A stretch of DNA of 64,000 nucleotides, from assembly GCA_020634565.1 (NCBI GenBank), contig JACKBN010000016.1, forward strand, positions 83,409 to 147,408, in the 5' to 3' direction. How positions within the stretch are numbered: the stretch's first letter is position 1; each line of letters begins with the position of its first letter. This stretch comes from Ardenticatenaceae bacterium (GTDB lineage Bacteria; Chloroflexota; Anaerolineae; Promineifilales; Promineifilaceae). The translations under genes and the position numbers were made by a program. Positions 43,239-53,785 of this stretch are shown here, one piece after another. The notes beneath the pieces were generated by a model. That model was given only the letters and a program-made list of their open reading frames with translations. It was not told where the DNA came from and did no database searches.

Positions 43239-43447
43239 GTGCGAATGCTTGCTATCATGTTGTTGTAAACGGCCGTCTGGATGAACGTTGGTTAGGCTGG
43301 TTTGAGGGTCACACGGTTGACTATCTTGACAACGGAACAACGTTGATCGTGCTGACGGATGTCGATCAGCCTGGCTTGTTCGGGGTGCTCAATCGGATAC
43401 GCGATCTGGGATTAGAGCTGATTTCGGTTCAGAAAGACAACTCGTAA
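43235..43447 (+). CDS. Small ACT-like protein coupled to MFS gene
   Basis: A 70-aa product, starting inside the MFS stop (ATGA overlap). The sequence TTLIVLTDVDQPGLFGVLNR followed by IRDLGLELISVQK has the pattern of an ACT domain (strand, DxPGxL, helix, L-I-S-V strand), which usually binds amino acids. The N-terminal half (YHVVVNGRLDERW) seems to be a separate short strand-loop. It could sense a ligand and act with the exporter. Function not established. Confidence 0.6.
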   Translation: MSANACYHVVVNGRLDERWLGWFEGHTVDYLDNGTTLIVLTDVDQPGLFGVLNRIRDLGLELISVQKDNS

Positions 43448-43470
43448 TGGTACGGGTAAGACAGCCTATT

Positions 43471-43507
43471 AAAAAAGCCACGGTCGGAAACGGCCGTGGC
43501 TTTTTTT
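43471..43507. terminator. Bidirectional-looking terminator containing ACGGCCGT
   Basis: AAAAAAGCCACGG, a TCGGAAA loop, CGGCCGTGGC and TTTTTTT. The 3' arm contains the high-copy palindrome. It ends the + transporter operon 24 bp after the small gene and also lies just beyond the end of the minus giant gene (43535), so it may serve both. Confidence 0.9.
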
Positions 43508-43534
43508 CTCTACTCTAAAGCAGCGATTGTGTTG

Positions 43535-46500
43535 CTAGGGGACTATCACAGGCCCAAAAACGTTATTGTACGGATCGCCGTTGGCCTCGTGTATTTCTAC
43601 GACCCCACCATTTGTATTCCCGGCAGAAGCGGAATCAACCTGCACGTAGATCGCCGTTCCCGGTGCCAGCGGCAAGGTGAAATCCGTGTAGTCCGCCAGT
43701 TGATAGCTGTCATTCAAGGTTAAAGTGATACTACTTCCCGGAGTCAACAGCGTTGGATCGTCGTTGACCCCCCAGACAACACCTTGGGGGCTAAGATTTT
43801 GCCAGATGTCGTTGACACCAGTTGGCGGCTTGGTTGGGTCTAATAAGCCAATGTAGGCATCTACGTAAAAGCCATCTGTGACTGATGCACTGCCGATGTT
43901 GCGAATGACGACCGTGATCGCGTTATTCGTCACCGTAACATCCTCAACAATCAAATCAGGTCGGGGATTATTGGAAACAATGGGCAAGTAGACGAAGAAC
44001 TCTTGCTGTGGCACCGTTAAATCCAGGCCAATCAGCAGCGGATCATGATCAGAGAAGCGATAGGCGTCGGCTGCATACAGGCTGGTTATCTGGCCTGCGC
44101 TCTTGAACTCGGTGTTGTAATCAAGCACCGATGGCTCATCTGCATTGACATGCCATTTCGCCACATCTGTTACCTGGGCCGCCATGGCATTGTTGGCAAT
44201 CGCGTGATCGAGCGAGCCCCACTGCCCATCAAACACGTAGCTGTACGACGTGGCAGCGAACAGATTGGTGTACCCATTGTTGTACAGGTACGTCAGCGGA
44301 TCTTCGTTATAGTAGGCGTTGAAATCACCCACCATGATGTAGTCCGCATCACCAGAGCCTGTGGGGTCTGTGGCCAGCCAGTTGGCAACGGCCGTTGTCG
44401 CCCCCAGTCGCGTCAGGTTACAGTTACCCTGCCCATCGTTCACATCCGGATCACCCACTCCATCACAAGCGGAGCCTTTCGATTTCAGATGCAAAACCGC
44501 GACGGTAAACAGTGCGCCGAAGTCAGGATTACTGCTATCTGTTACCTCAAACGTTTGCGCCAATGTGGGCCGGTTAAAACCATCTTGATAGGTAGGATCG
44601 ACACTGTTGTCGAGCACCGCAAACGCACCGGATGGTGTGACCACGCCCGGTTTGTAGACAATGCCTACACGAATGGCATCCGTACCAATAGCGCCTGTGG
44701 CGATGAAATCATACGTGCCAGCTCCGGCAACCGCGTTCATCGCGTCCACCAGATTTTGCAGAGCGCTGTTATCGGTATCGTTTTCTAACTCAAGCAAACC
44801 GATGACATCTGCATCTAACGCCGTTAAACCCACCACGATCTTGTCTCGCTGCCGAATAAATTCTTCGGCGCTGTCTGCCCCGCGACATTCCTGGTCACCA
44901 GCCGGACCACAGATATCGTTGCTGCCATCGTCGATGGTCTCAAAGAAGTTAAGGACGTTGGCCGAGGCTACCGTCACGTTGGCTGTACCGCTGCCATCCA
45001 CCGCTGGCGGGGTCGCTGGCCGTGGATTGGCGGCTGTGAACGCGTAACTGCCAGAGGCAAGGGGCTGCAAACGATAGCCATTGTTCCCAGCCACAGGCGA
45101 TGCATTCCATTCCATAAAGATGCCGGTCAGGTTGGTGATGGTGTCACCCCCGCGCACGGTATTGGCGGCTGTCAGTGCCGGATTCGGCGGATTCGCAATC
45201 GGGTCTGGGTTTTCGCCAAAGCTGGTGTCCACCACGCCGTTATCCAGAATGAAGGACCGGGTCGCATTGTCTGCCAAAGCAGCAGCGTATCCGGCAACAT
45301 CTGGTGCGTTAAGTTGGGTGAATTGGGCTAAACGGCCGTTTGGCCCAGCCCCGTCATAGCTCAAACGCAAAGTACCGAACCGCCCCAATTGGAACAACTC
45401 AGTCACCACCAGCGTATCCGTAAACTGCACCAACATCCCCTCATACCGTTCAAAGTCGTCACCCGAGGCAAGCGGTAATGTCACGGTCGTGGCGGTGGGT
45501 AATGGAGCACCTGAAGCACAGTTCAAGATTTCTGAGGGGAGTATCTGCGTTTGGTTGCCGAATTCATCGACGGTACCGGTAATGCGTACCCGGTCACCCA
45601 CAACATAATCTGTAGCAGGCGCACTACCTTCATAAATGAAAACCGCGTCCGATGTTAATGGATCGCCATCAGCATCACTATCTTCTTCCTGCACAAAAAA
45701 GCCGTTCAAATCACCATCTGGACCAGTGGCCGCGCCACCCGTATCCTGATAATCACCCACCACAATGCCCTCAATGGTCACCGGTTCGCCGATGAACGCA
45801 CTTGCCAAGCCAGTTCCCTGCACCAGGCCAATATTTGTTGCGCCATCACCACAAACGCCACCGATGGTTAACGGGGTTGTCGTAAAGCTCCATGCCGTCG
45901 TGGCCGTGATACCGGCAAAATCGTTCGGCGTGGTTGCCACATCCTGCAATGCGCCCGCTGGAATCAGAACATAATATTCAGTGTCCGTCGCTAAGGCACT
46001 GCCAGGTGTGAAGGCAACGGTATCATTAGTTACAGTTGTGGTGAGTAGTGAAATATCGGCCGTCACATCAAACGTAGCAACGACAGCATCATCACTGGTC
46101 TGATGCAGCGTGATATTGCCTGTACCAGCCTGCACCGTTTCATCAAACGTGACGCTCAGTGTCGGTGTGGTTGTCACATTTGTTGCATCATCTACTGGAT
46201 CCAGAGAAACGGCCGTTGGGGCCGTAAAGTCGCCAGTTGTGAAGTTCCAGTCACCTGAATTTGCAATCCCGGCGAACGGGGTCACATTTGCCGTGGCGTC
46301 AGTCACCGCCCCGGCATCCACAATCACATAGTAGCCACTCGTTTCATTGAAATCTGTCGCCAGATCAACCGTAACAGTATCGTTCAAGATGGTTACATTG
46401 GAGGCACCAATAGCAACCTGCTCAAACTGCACTATTTGTGCAGATGTAATAATGAAGTTATCGACTGCGAAATCTTCATCACCAGAATCGACAAAGACAA

Positions 46501-49500
46501 TCAAACGTAAATCAAGTGTTGATCCAGTACCAGCTATTGCCTTTGTGAAGGTTTGTGCAGCGTCAGTTAACGTTGTACCGTCACCCTCGCCGTCAAAGTT
46601 TGTGTCTTCACTGAAGTTCCCGTTAAACGCGCCATTGCTGCCATCACCTTCAAACGCAATCAGGTTCTGGTAACCACCACCATCGATCTGGTATTGAACA
46701 AGGATACGGTCATTGGCCTGATCGATGTCGCCCGGTGAATCGAAGAACTCGGCGAAATCACCACCAAATTGCAAGTTGCTTCCACCTGCAATGTCAATGC
46801 CCGTCCAATCAACCGCGATTGGTAGTGAAGCGCCCTCACCATCCAGGTCCATACCGGTTAGGAAGCCGCCATTAAAACCAGTGTAAGCTTTAACATTGGT
46901 CTGGGCAGGATCGCCACTACCAAAATCTCCACCGCCAGCACCATCACTAATACCGAAGAAGTCAAAGCCTGTGCTTACCGCCTCATCGCTAAAGAATGGC
47001 GTACTTGTGACAAAACCCGTGTTGTTATCGAATGGCTCACTAAACAGTTCGGTTACAGCATCCGTTTGGAACACAGTAATATTACCGGTGCCCGCTGCTA
47101 CATTTTGGTCAAACTGAATAATGAGATTCTGATCGAGTGCAACATCCATTGCGTCATCAGGCGGCGTAAGTGACACAATTTGCGGGGCAGTGAACTCACC
47201 TGTCGTAAAGTTCCACTCAGAGTCAAGAATACCCATGAAGTCATTTGCATTCACAGAGGCATCTGTTACCGCACCTGCATCCACGGTGACGTAGTAGTCT
47301 GTTAAATTATTCAGGTCAGCTGTGGGGTCGAAGGTGAGCACGTTATCCACGATGCTTACATTACCATCGCTCGCCGTAACCTGCTCAACCTGTGTGCTGG
47401 TACCCAAGCCGCTGCCCGTAACGATCACATTGTCAATCGCAATATCGTCGCCACTTGCAGAAGTGCCTGACAGGCTAAGGGTGGCCCGAATTGTCAGGGA
47501 CGAACCTGTACCCGGAATGGCACGCTGGAAATTCTGTGCGGTATCTGTAAGCGCTACCCCTGTGCCATCACGGAACACACTATTTAATGCCGCACTTGTA
47601 AAGCTAAGGATTTCAATAGGTGCGCCACCATCAATAATCGCCTCGATAATGACAAAATCGTTCGTGTCCGGTTGCAAGGCAGAAGCAAAGTCTGCACTAA
47701 ACTGAAGGCTCATTGCGCCTGTAATGTCAATGTTCTGCCATTCAACAACGGATGGATTAGCTGCTCCAAAACCCAAACCATTCGCTTCAAGAAAACCGCC
47801 ACTGAATCCATTGTAGGTTACGCGATCTCCCGGCGTATCCCCACCAAAATCGCCACCACCAGCGCCATCATTCACCCCAAAGATCGGGTCAGGAGCAAAT
47901 ATGTCGGCATCGGCAAAGAAGGAACCTGTTGTTACATTTAACAGTGATGCATCGTCCAATGGATCATTAAACAGTTCTTGTGGCGTTCCGCTAAACAGGG
48001 TGATGTTGCCTGTGCCTGCGGCCACATTTTCATCAAACGCAATGATGAGGTTCTGGTTGAGTGGCACATTTGTCGCTTCATCCAGCGGTGTGAGCGTCAC
48101 AACCTCCGGTCCGGTGAAGTCACCGGTAGTGAAGCTCCAAGCGCCAATCGTTGTAATGCCGCTAAACGCATTTGCATTCGGCGATGCATCCGTAACTGCA
48201 CCCGCATCTACAATCACGTAGTACTCGGTCAAATCAGCAAAGTCCGCTGTTGGATTAATCGTCACCGTATCATTGACGATGGTTACATTAGCAGCACCAA
48301 TCGCAATCTGCTCAACTATCTGATCATCTGCTGCCGTGAAGATCGTGATATTACCTGCACCGGCCGCCACAGTCTCATCAAATGCAATGACCAGATTCTG
48401 ATCTAAGGCCACGTTTGTCGCATTATCAAGTGGTGTTAGGGTCACAACTGCTGGCCCGGTGAAGTCTCCGGTAGTGAAGCTCCACGCGGTTCTTGTCGTG
48501 ATGCCTGCAAACGCATTCGGGGTTACAGCGTCATCTGTCAGTGCTGTTGCTGGAACAAGCACATAGTATTCCGTATTGTCGCTTAAGGTCGCTGTCGGGT
48601 TAATCGTAACCACATTATCTGCGAAGGTCACAAGACCTGTATCGGTGATGTCAATTGCCTCTACCAGTGTGTCGTCGGCAGCATCTTCAACGACCACGTT
48701 GTTAATAGCAATATCTGAATTACCATCGTCAAGGTCGATTGTGTCAACCGACAACCTTACATCAAGTAGTGTACCTGTGACAGGTATCGGATCTGATGTG
48801 GCTTGAAGTGCATTTGCTGTAAGCGGTGTACTACCGGGTTGCAGCAAGTAGTCTGTACTGTCTGAAGTTACCGAGATAGCCGACGTAAATCCGCCATTAT
48901 CAAATGCGTACTCTACGTTAAAACCATTGAGTGAATCGGCAGCACCGTTAAGTGATGCAAGGAAAGCGGAAATCGTTATTTCAGAAACCCCGCTCACATC
49001 GATGTCGTCCAATATTACAACTGTGGTACTGGTATCTTGGAAGATTGTCACATCACCTGTGAAACCCGTGTAACCCACGGCTACTTCGGCATCCAGTGGT
49101 GCGGTTGCAATTGTTGAGGCACCAACACTGTAAAGTTCCACGTTGCCTGTGCCAGCCTGTACACTCTCATCAAAGGTCATCGTCAGGTTGGTGTCTAATG
49201 TAACATTGGTTGCGTCATCTGCTGGATCAAGTGTCTGCACAGTTGGCGCCGTGGAGTCTCCTGTGGCGAAGTTCCACGCAGATGAAGCCGTTAGATCGTT
49301 TGTGGTATTTAGGTTTGTGGAGTCATCGGTAATGGCACCATCATCAACAATGATGAAGTATTCAACAAAATCGTTCAGTGTCACTGTCGGGTTATAGGTT
49401 ACCGTATCCCCAACAATCGTGACTGCTGCATCACCAATAGCAACCTGCTCAACCAGTGTCGGCGTGTTTGCAATACCGGAAATGACAACATTATCGAATG

Positions 49501-52500
49501 CAACCCGTTCACCACCAGCACTCACACGAACCTCAAAGGCCAGGTCAAGCGTGGTACCCGTACCGCTAATAGGAATGTTGATTCGCTGCGCCTCAGTGCT
49601 TAACTTAATACCACCAGCACCAGTTACAACTTCGCGTGCGTTATCGTCGCCATCACCACGAATCTCAATAAGTTCGACGAAGCCGCCGCCATCAATGGCA
49701 ACCTTAACCAGAATATAATCATCTGGCCCCCAACCTTGTGGTGCTGCAAAATCAGCACTAAACGCGAGGTTCGTCAAATCGGTAATGTCAATGGGGTTCC
49801 AATTCAGTTCAATAAGATTTGGTTCCAGGGCCGATGCATCAAAGTAATTTCCATCGAACCCTGTATAAGTCGTAAAAGAAGTTGGGTCGGCGTCACCGCC
49901 CCAGTTACCGGTTCCATCACCATTGTTAAAGTTAATGCCAAAGTAACTGCCACCCCCATTTGAATAGAATGCATCAATGCTGGTGGTCGTCAGATTGGTC
50001 GTGTCATTGAAGGTTTCTTCCAGCGCTCGAACCTGTGACCCACTATACAGCGTGATGTTACCGGCTCCCGCCTGTACACTCTCATCAAACTGAATGGTGA
50101 AATCTGTTGTCGAGTCAGCATTGTTATCATCATCGGGCGGTGTGAGCGCCACAATTTGCGGCGCGGCGATGTCACCCGTTTGGAAGTTCCATGTTGTGTT
50201 ATCTAAGATACCTGCAAATGGATTTGCGTTTGCAGAAGCGTCTGCGACTGCACCAGCTTGAATGAAAATGTAGTAATCGGTTTCCTTTTCGAGTTCTGGA
50301 GTCCAATCAATGACAAGAGTATCATCTGGTAGGTTCGTTTGAATTAAATCAATATTGTTCGTTGTGTTACTACCCTGTATGTTAAAACTGGCCGCAACAA
50401 AGTCATCGCTTACACGGCGAACCTGAACCTGTCCGCTGGCCAAAGTCATTGACTCATCAAACACCACAGTGACATCCGTTAGTGTGGATACATTCGTTGA
50501 ATCATCCAGTGGATCAAGGTCAAGCACACCCCCGCCCAGATCAATAATCTGTGGCGCTGTGTAATCACCCGTCATAAAGTTCCACGCTGCTGAAGACGAC
50601 AGATTAGCAACTGAATTTGTATTATCAGAGATATCCGTAATGGCACCCGCATCCACCACCACAAAATACGCGGTGCTGTCGCTGAGTACGGCCGTTGGGT
50701 TATACGTCACTGTATTGCCAACGATCGTGACCGCTGCGTCTCCTATAGCAACTTGCTCAATCTGGGTAGGAGAATTCAAAATGCCAGAAACGTAGAAATT
50801 GTCAAACGCTGTATCGTCGGCCGCCGAAGTCTGCGACACCTGCATCCGCAACGTCAATGTAGTTCCCGTGCCAGGAATCGGGCGGTTGAACGTTTGTGCT
50901 GCTGTCGTGAGTCTCCCGTCGCCGCCAACTTCATAGGCAACACCATCCTCACCACCCAGAAAGTGTATCAGGTCGGTAAAGCCTGAACCATCAATGCTGT
51001 ATTGCACCCGTATCTGATCAGCGCTTTCAATACTATCTGCAGCAAAGTCACCGCTAAAGGCAAGGTTTGTTAAACCGTTAATATCTAACGTCCAGTCGAT
51101 TTGCTGTGGACTTACACCCGTAACACTGTTCGAGTTACTTAACGTGAAGTAGTTGCCCTCAAACCCCGTAAACGGGAACAGGCCGCTTGGTGGGCTGCCA
51201 GCTCCCCAAAAGCCACCGCCTGCTTGGTCCGTGATACCATAATAGCTGTCGCCCCCATCAGAACTAAGCGCACCTGATGTTTGCGTAAATTGGCCTATCG
51301 CATCAAATGTTTCGTTTAGCACCTCCACCTGCGAACCACTATACAGCGTGATATTGCCGGTTCCCGCCTGTACGTTCTCATCGAACTCAATGATAAAGTT
51401 TGTGGCAGGGTCCACATTTGTATCGTTATCTGGCGGGGTGAGTGACACGATTGCTGGCGGGGTGAAATCACCTGTCTGGATATTCCACGTTGCATTGTCT
51501 GTAAATCCGGCAAACGGATTGGCATTTGCAGAAGCATCCGTCACGGCACCTTCAACAATAACGATGTAATAATCGGTAAGTTCGTCTAGTTCATTCCAGT
51601 CGATATTCAGCGTGTCGTTCGTGACATTTGTGGTACTCAAGTAAACGCGACCTGTACCTGCAGGGTTATAGCTCTGTGCAATTGTATCATCGCTCAACAG
51701 GCGAATTTGTACCAAGGCTGACCCTGATGCCTCAACGACTGTTTCGTCAAAAACAACCGATGTTACGGGAAAGTCTGTAACATTGGTTGAATCATCTGGT
51801 GGAATAAGTTCTACGACTGTTGGGGCTGTGAAGTCCCCTGTTGTAAAGCTCCACTCAGTCGTGACGCTGATGCCTGCAAATGCGTTGGGAGTTATTGCAT
51901 CATCCGTGAATGCACCGGCAGGAATTAGGACATAGTACTCGGTTTCTTCATCCAGTGCAGCGCCGACTGTGAACGATACCGTGTCATTGGTCAGGGTATC
52001 CGTGCTTAGAGAGATGTCTGATGTCACATCAAATGAAGCAACCTGCGCATCACCCACTGTTTCATGAATGGTGATGTTGCCTGTGCCTGCTTGAACGGTC
52101 TCGTTAAATGTGATTGAAAGTGTGGGGGTTAGACTTACATTGGTTGCATTATCGGCCGGAGAAAGTGTCGTGTAGGTCGGGCCTGAAAAATCACCTGTGG
52201 TAAAGCTCCAACTTGTGGTATCGGTAATGCCTAAAAAGGCGTTAGGGGTGTTTGCCGCATCAACCACTGCGCCGGGATCAATTTGCACATAATATTCGGT
52301 GCTTTCTTCTAATGCCACTTGCAAATCAACAAAAAAGCCGCCATCAGTTGGACTGTTCAGGTAAAAATTAACCCTTGCCGCGTTCGTGATGTCAATTGCT
52401 TCCACCAACGAATCGTCGCTGCTTCTGTAAACGCTGATGTTCCCTGCACCTGCACCAACTTGCTCATTAAATGCCACTTGCAGATTTTGTGTGCCGCTAA

Positions 52501-53683
52501 CATCTGTGTTCACGTTCGTTGCATTATCTGCTGGCACCAAAGCGACAAGTGCCGGTGGCGTGGCATCTTGTGTGGTGAAGTTGTACTCTGTCGCGGTTGT
52601 ATAACCGGCAAACGGATTGTCCTGCAGGTCTGTAATGGCACCAGGCGAAATAAGCACATGGTAGTCTGTCAATTCGGCAAAATCTGCGACTGGATTAATT
52701 GTGACACCATCGCCGCTCACGCTAATGCGTGCAGCATCGGCCGGAACGCTTAGATCATAGGATTCAAATGGGCCAACACCTGTTTCAACAATTTCGATTG
52801 TGCCTGTGCTTGCCTTCTGCACAAACTCATCAAAGGTAATGTCAAGCGTTGTGGTTGTAGAAACGCCATTGTCATCGTCATTGGGGGTGCGAGCAATGAC
52901 TGTCGGGGGTGTGGTGTCTGGTGTGGTGGAGAAGACAACATCGTCAATGTAGATCGTTTCATCATCTGCGTTGGATTCTAATAAGAAGACTAACGTAAAC
53001 GTATCGCCTACGAGTGCGCCGGAGGCCATTGCCTCACTAATGTTAAGGGTGGCATCAAACCATGCATCTGTCGTCAGCAGGTCAATGTCAATAAAACCAC
53101 CAGCATTAAACGCACCATTCAGCGGTAATGTATTGGCTGAACCATCTTCAATATAAATAGAAAATATATCTGACAATAGTTCCCAACGATTACCAGGGAT
53201 ATAAACAGCGACGCTGACCTGCCGCCCTAACTCATCAGGGGCAAAGGTGACCGGATCAAAGCGAACTTCAACACGGCCGTCTGTGTCGTTTAAGCGATAA
53301 CCCTGTGATCCGTCAGCGAAGATGGCTACATCGGTGATGTCGGCCGTTACACCCACTTCATCCCCATCTGTTAAACCTGTTGCCGAACTCCCCTGTGTAG
53401 GAAAATAAGTCGCTGTAAAACCCAGGTCTCCCGCTACAGTAGAAGCGCTGGTTGAATTCACCAACGGTTGCCCAGCATTATTTATTAGCGCATGCTCTGT
53501 TGTGGGATCTCCGGTATCGATGTAGGTTGTTACAGCGGCCGTTTCGTTTTCAAAACTTGTGGCAAACAACACCGCACTGGTTTGCTGTACGGGAGCAGCA
53601 TTCGCCTGCTCAGAAAAGAGCAAAACCATTGTAAATACCAAAGCAAACAACAACGCTTTGCGGTGAGTGAAATGGGTCATCAT
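43535..53683 (-). CDS. Giant secreted protein: Big_5 repeats, OB-fold, ExeM/NucH-like nuclease, CARDB-like end
   Basis: A 3382-aa exported protein. Signal peptide at about 5-30 (LLFALVFTMVLLF...QANA). A jelly-roll-like N-domain (about 35-250) precedes about 12 Big_5 Ig-like repeats (about 256-2600) starting APTVxxLxPxDxxTNV and ending WxFTTGDF. Five of them carry a large domain inserted after a NITLYSGSQ-type strand. An OB-fold (about 2610-2740: GEPVTIEGIVVGDYQD) and an endonuclease/exonuclease/phosphatase domain (about 2898-3220: ASANVLNFFE, LLELEND, MVGDFNAYYNED, SLDHAIAN, FSDHDPLLI) give an ExeM/NucH-like extracellular DNase. The end has VYLPIV and a CARDB-like domain. Start 53683 has AAAGGA 8 nt upstream. 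ACGGCCGT is scarce here. Confidence 0.9.
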   Translation of the reverse strand: MMTHFTHRKALLFALVFTMVLLFSEQANAAPVQQTSAVLFATSFENETAAVTTYIDTGDPTTEHALINNAGQPLVNSTSASTVAGDLGFTATYFPTQGSSATGLTDGDEVGVTADITDVAIFADGSQGYRLNDTDGRVEVRFDPVTFAPDELGRQVSVAVYIPGNRWELLSDIFSIYIEDGSANTLPLNGAFNAGGFIDIDLLTTDAWFDATLNISEAMASGALVGDTFTLVFLLESNADDETIYIDDVVFSTTPDTTPPTVIARTPNDDDNGVSTTTTLDITFDEFVQKASTGTIEIVETGVGPFESYDLSVPADAARISVSGDGVTINPVADFAELTDYHVLISPGAITDLQDNPFAGYTTATEYNFTTQDATPPALVALVPADNATNVNTDVSGTQNLQVAFNEQVGAGAGNISVYRSSDDSLVEAIDITNAARVNFYLNSPTDGGFFVDLQVALEESTEYYVQIDPGAVVDAANTPNAFLGITDTTSWSFTTGDFSGPTYTTLSPADNATNVSLTPTLSITFNETVQAGTGNITIHETVGDAQVASFDVTSDISLSTDTLTNDTVSFTVGAALDEETEYYVLIPAGAFTDDAITPNAFAGISVTTEWSFTTGDFTAPTVVELIPPDDSTNVTDFPVTSVVFDETVVEASGSALVQIRLLSDDTIAQSYNPAGTGRVYLSTTNVTNDTLNIDWNELDELTDYYIVIVEGAVTDASANANPFAGFTDNATWNIQTGDFTPPAIVSLTPPDNDTNVDPATNFIIEFDENVQAGTGNITLYSGSQVEVLNETFDAIGQFTQTSGALSSDGGDSYYGITDQAGGGFWGAGSPPSGLFPFTGFEGNYFTLSNSNSVTGVSPQQIDWTLDINGLTNLAFSGDFAADSIESADQIRVQYSIDGSGFTDLIHFLGGEDGVAYEVGGDGRLTTAAQTFNRPIPGTGTTLTLRMQVSQTSAADDTAFDNFYVSGILNSPTQIEQVAIGDAAVTIVGNTVTYNPTAVLSDSTAYFVVVDAGAITDISDNTNSVANLSSSAAWNFMTGDYTAPQIIDLGGGVLDLDPLDDSTNVSTLTDVTVVFDESMTLASGQVQVRRVSDDFVAASFNIQGSNTTNNIDLIQTNLPDDTLVIDWTPELEKETDYYIFIQAGAVADASANANPFAGILDNTTWNFQTGDIAAPQIVALTPPDDDNNADSTTDFTIQFDESVQAGAGNITLYSGSQVRALEETFNDTTNLTTTSIDAFYSNGGGSYFGINFNNGDGTGNWGGDADPTSFTTYTGFDGNYFDASALEPNLIELNWNPIDITDLTNLAFSADFAAPQGWGPDDYILVKVAIDGGGFVELIEIRGDGDDNAREVVTGAGGIKLSTEAQRINIPISGTGTTLDLAFEVRVSAGGERVAFDNVVISGIANTPTLVEQVAIGDAAVTIVGDTVTYNPTVTLNDFVEYFIIVDDGAITDDSTNLNTTNDLTASSAWNFATGDSTAPTVQTLDPADDATNVTLDTNLTMTFDESVQAGTGNVELYSVGASTIATAPLDAEVAVGYTGFTGDVTIFQDTSTTVVILDDIDVSGVSEITISAFLASLNGAADSLNGFNVEYAFDNGGFTSAISVTSDSTDYLLQPGSTPLTANALQATSDPIPVTGTLLDVRLSVDTIDLDDGNSDIAINNVVVEDAADDTLVEAIDITDTGLVTFADNVVTINPTATLSDNTEYYVLVPATALTDDAVTPNAFAGITTRTAWSFTTGDFTGPAVVTLTPLDNATNVALDQNLVIAFDETVAAGAGNITIFTAADDQIVEQIAIGAANVTIVNDTVTINPTADFADLTEYYVIVDAGAVTDASPNANAFSGITTIGAWSFTTGDFTGPEVVTLTPLDEATNVPLNQNLIIAFDENVAAGTGNITLFSGTPQELFNDPLDDASLLNVTTGSFFADADIFAPDPIFGVNDGAGGGDFGGDTPGDRVTYNGFSGGFLEANGLGFGAANPSVVEWQNIDITGAMSLQFSADFASALQPDTNDFVIIEAIIDGGAPIEILSFTSAALNSVFRDGTGVALTDTAQNFQRAIPGTGSSLTIRATLSLSGTSASGDDIAIDNVIVTGSGLGTSTQVEQVTASDGNVSIVDNVLTFDPTADLNNLTDYYVTVDAGAVTDASVNANDFMGILDSEWNFTTGEFTAPQIVSLTPPDDAMDVALDQNLIIQFDQNVAAGTGNITVFQTDAVTELFSEPFDNNTGFVTSTPFFSDEAVSTGFDFFGISDGAGGGDFGSGDPAQTNVKAYTGFNGGFLTGMDLDGEGASLPIAVDWTGIDIAGGSNLQFGGDFAEFFDSPGDIDQANDRILVQYQIDGGGYQNLIAFEGDGSNGAFNGNFSEDTNFDGEGDGTTLTDAAQTFTKAIAGTGSTLDLRLIVFVDSGDEDFAVDNFIITSAQIVQFEQVAIGASNVTILNDTVTVDLATDFNETSGYYVIVDAGAVTDATANVTPFAGIANSGDWNFTTGDFTAPTAVSLDPVDDATNVTTTPTLSVTFDETVQAGTGNITLHQTSDDAVVATFDVTADISLLTTTVTNDTVAFTPGSALATDTEYYVLIPAGALQDVATTPNDFAGITATTAWSFTTTPLTIGGVCGDGATNIGLVQGTGLASAFIGEPVTIEGIVVGDYQDTGGAATGPDGDLNGFFVQEEDSDADGDPLTSDAVFIYEGSAPATDYVVGDRVRITGTVDEFGNQTQILPSEILNCASGAPLPTATTVTLPLASGDDFERYEGMLVQFTDTLVVTELFQLGRFGTLRLSYDGAGPNGRLAQFTQLNAPDVAGYAAALADNATRSFILDNGVVDTSFGENPDPIANPPNPALTAANTVRGGDTITNLTGIFMEWNASPVAGNNGYRLQPLASGSYAFTAANPRPATPPAVDGSGTANVTVASANVLNFFETIDDGSNDICGPAGDQECRGADSAEEFIRQRDKIVVGLTALDADVIGLLELENDTDNSALQNLVDAMNAVAGAGTYDFIATGAIGTDAIRVGIVYKPGVVTPSGAFAVLDNSVDPTYQDGFNRPTLAQTFEVTDSSNPDFGALFTVAVLHLKSKGSACDGVGDPDVNDGQGNCNLTRLGATTAVANWLATDPTGSGDADYIMVGDFNAYYNEDPLTYLYNNGYTNLFAATSYSYVFDGQWGSLDHAIANNAMAAQVTDVAKWHVNADEPSVLDYNTEFKSAGQITSLYAADAYRFSDHDPLLIGLDLTVPQQEFFVYLPIVSNNPRPDLIVEDVTVTNNAITVVIRNIGSASVTDGFYVDAYIGLLDPTKPPTGVNDIWQNLSPQGVVWGVNDDPTLLTPGSSITLTLNDSYQLADYTDFTLPLAPGTAIYVQVDSASAGNTNGGVVEIHEANGDPYNNVFGPVIVP

Positions 53684-53767
53684 AATTCGCATCCTTTGCA
53701 TAGGGAAGTAACGGATCAATAGAGTTAAAAATATTAGTCATTTTTACCCATGTTGGAGGCTTAACCT

Positions 53768-53785
53768 ATAGTAAAAATTTACTAT
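53768..53785. promoter_or_regulatory. Palindrome ATAGTAAA-AA-TTTACTAT in divergent spacer
   Basis: Perfect 8-bp arms with a 2-bp centre, in the 363-bp spacer between the two giant genes. It fits an operator for a dimeric regulator and lies about 85 bp upstream of the left gene start. The remainder of the spacer is AT-rich with one ACGGCCGT (about 53983); no convincing gene was found. Confidence 0.45.
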
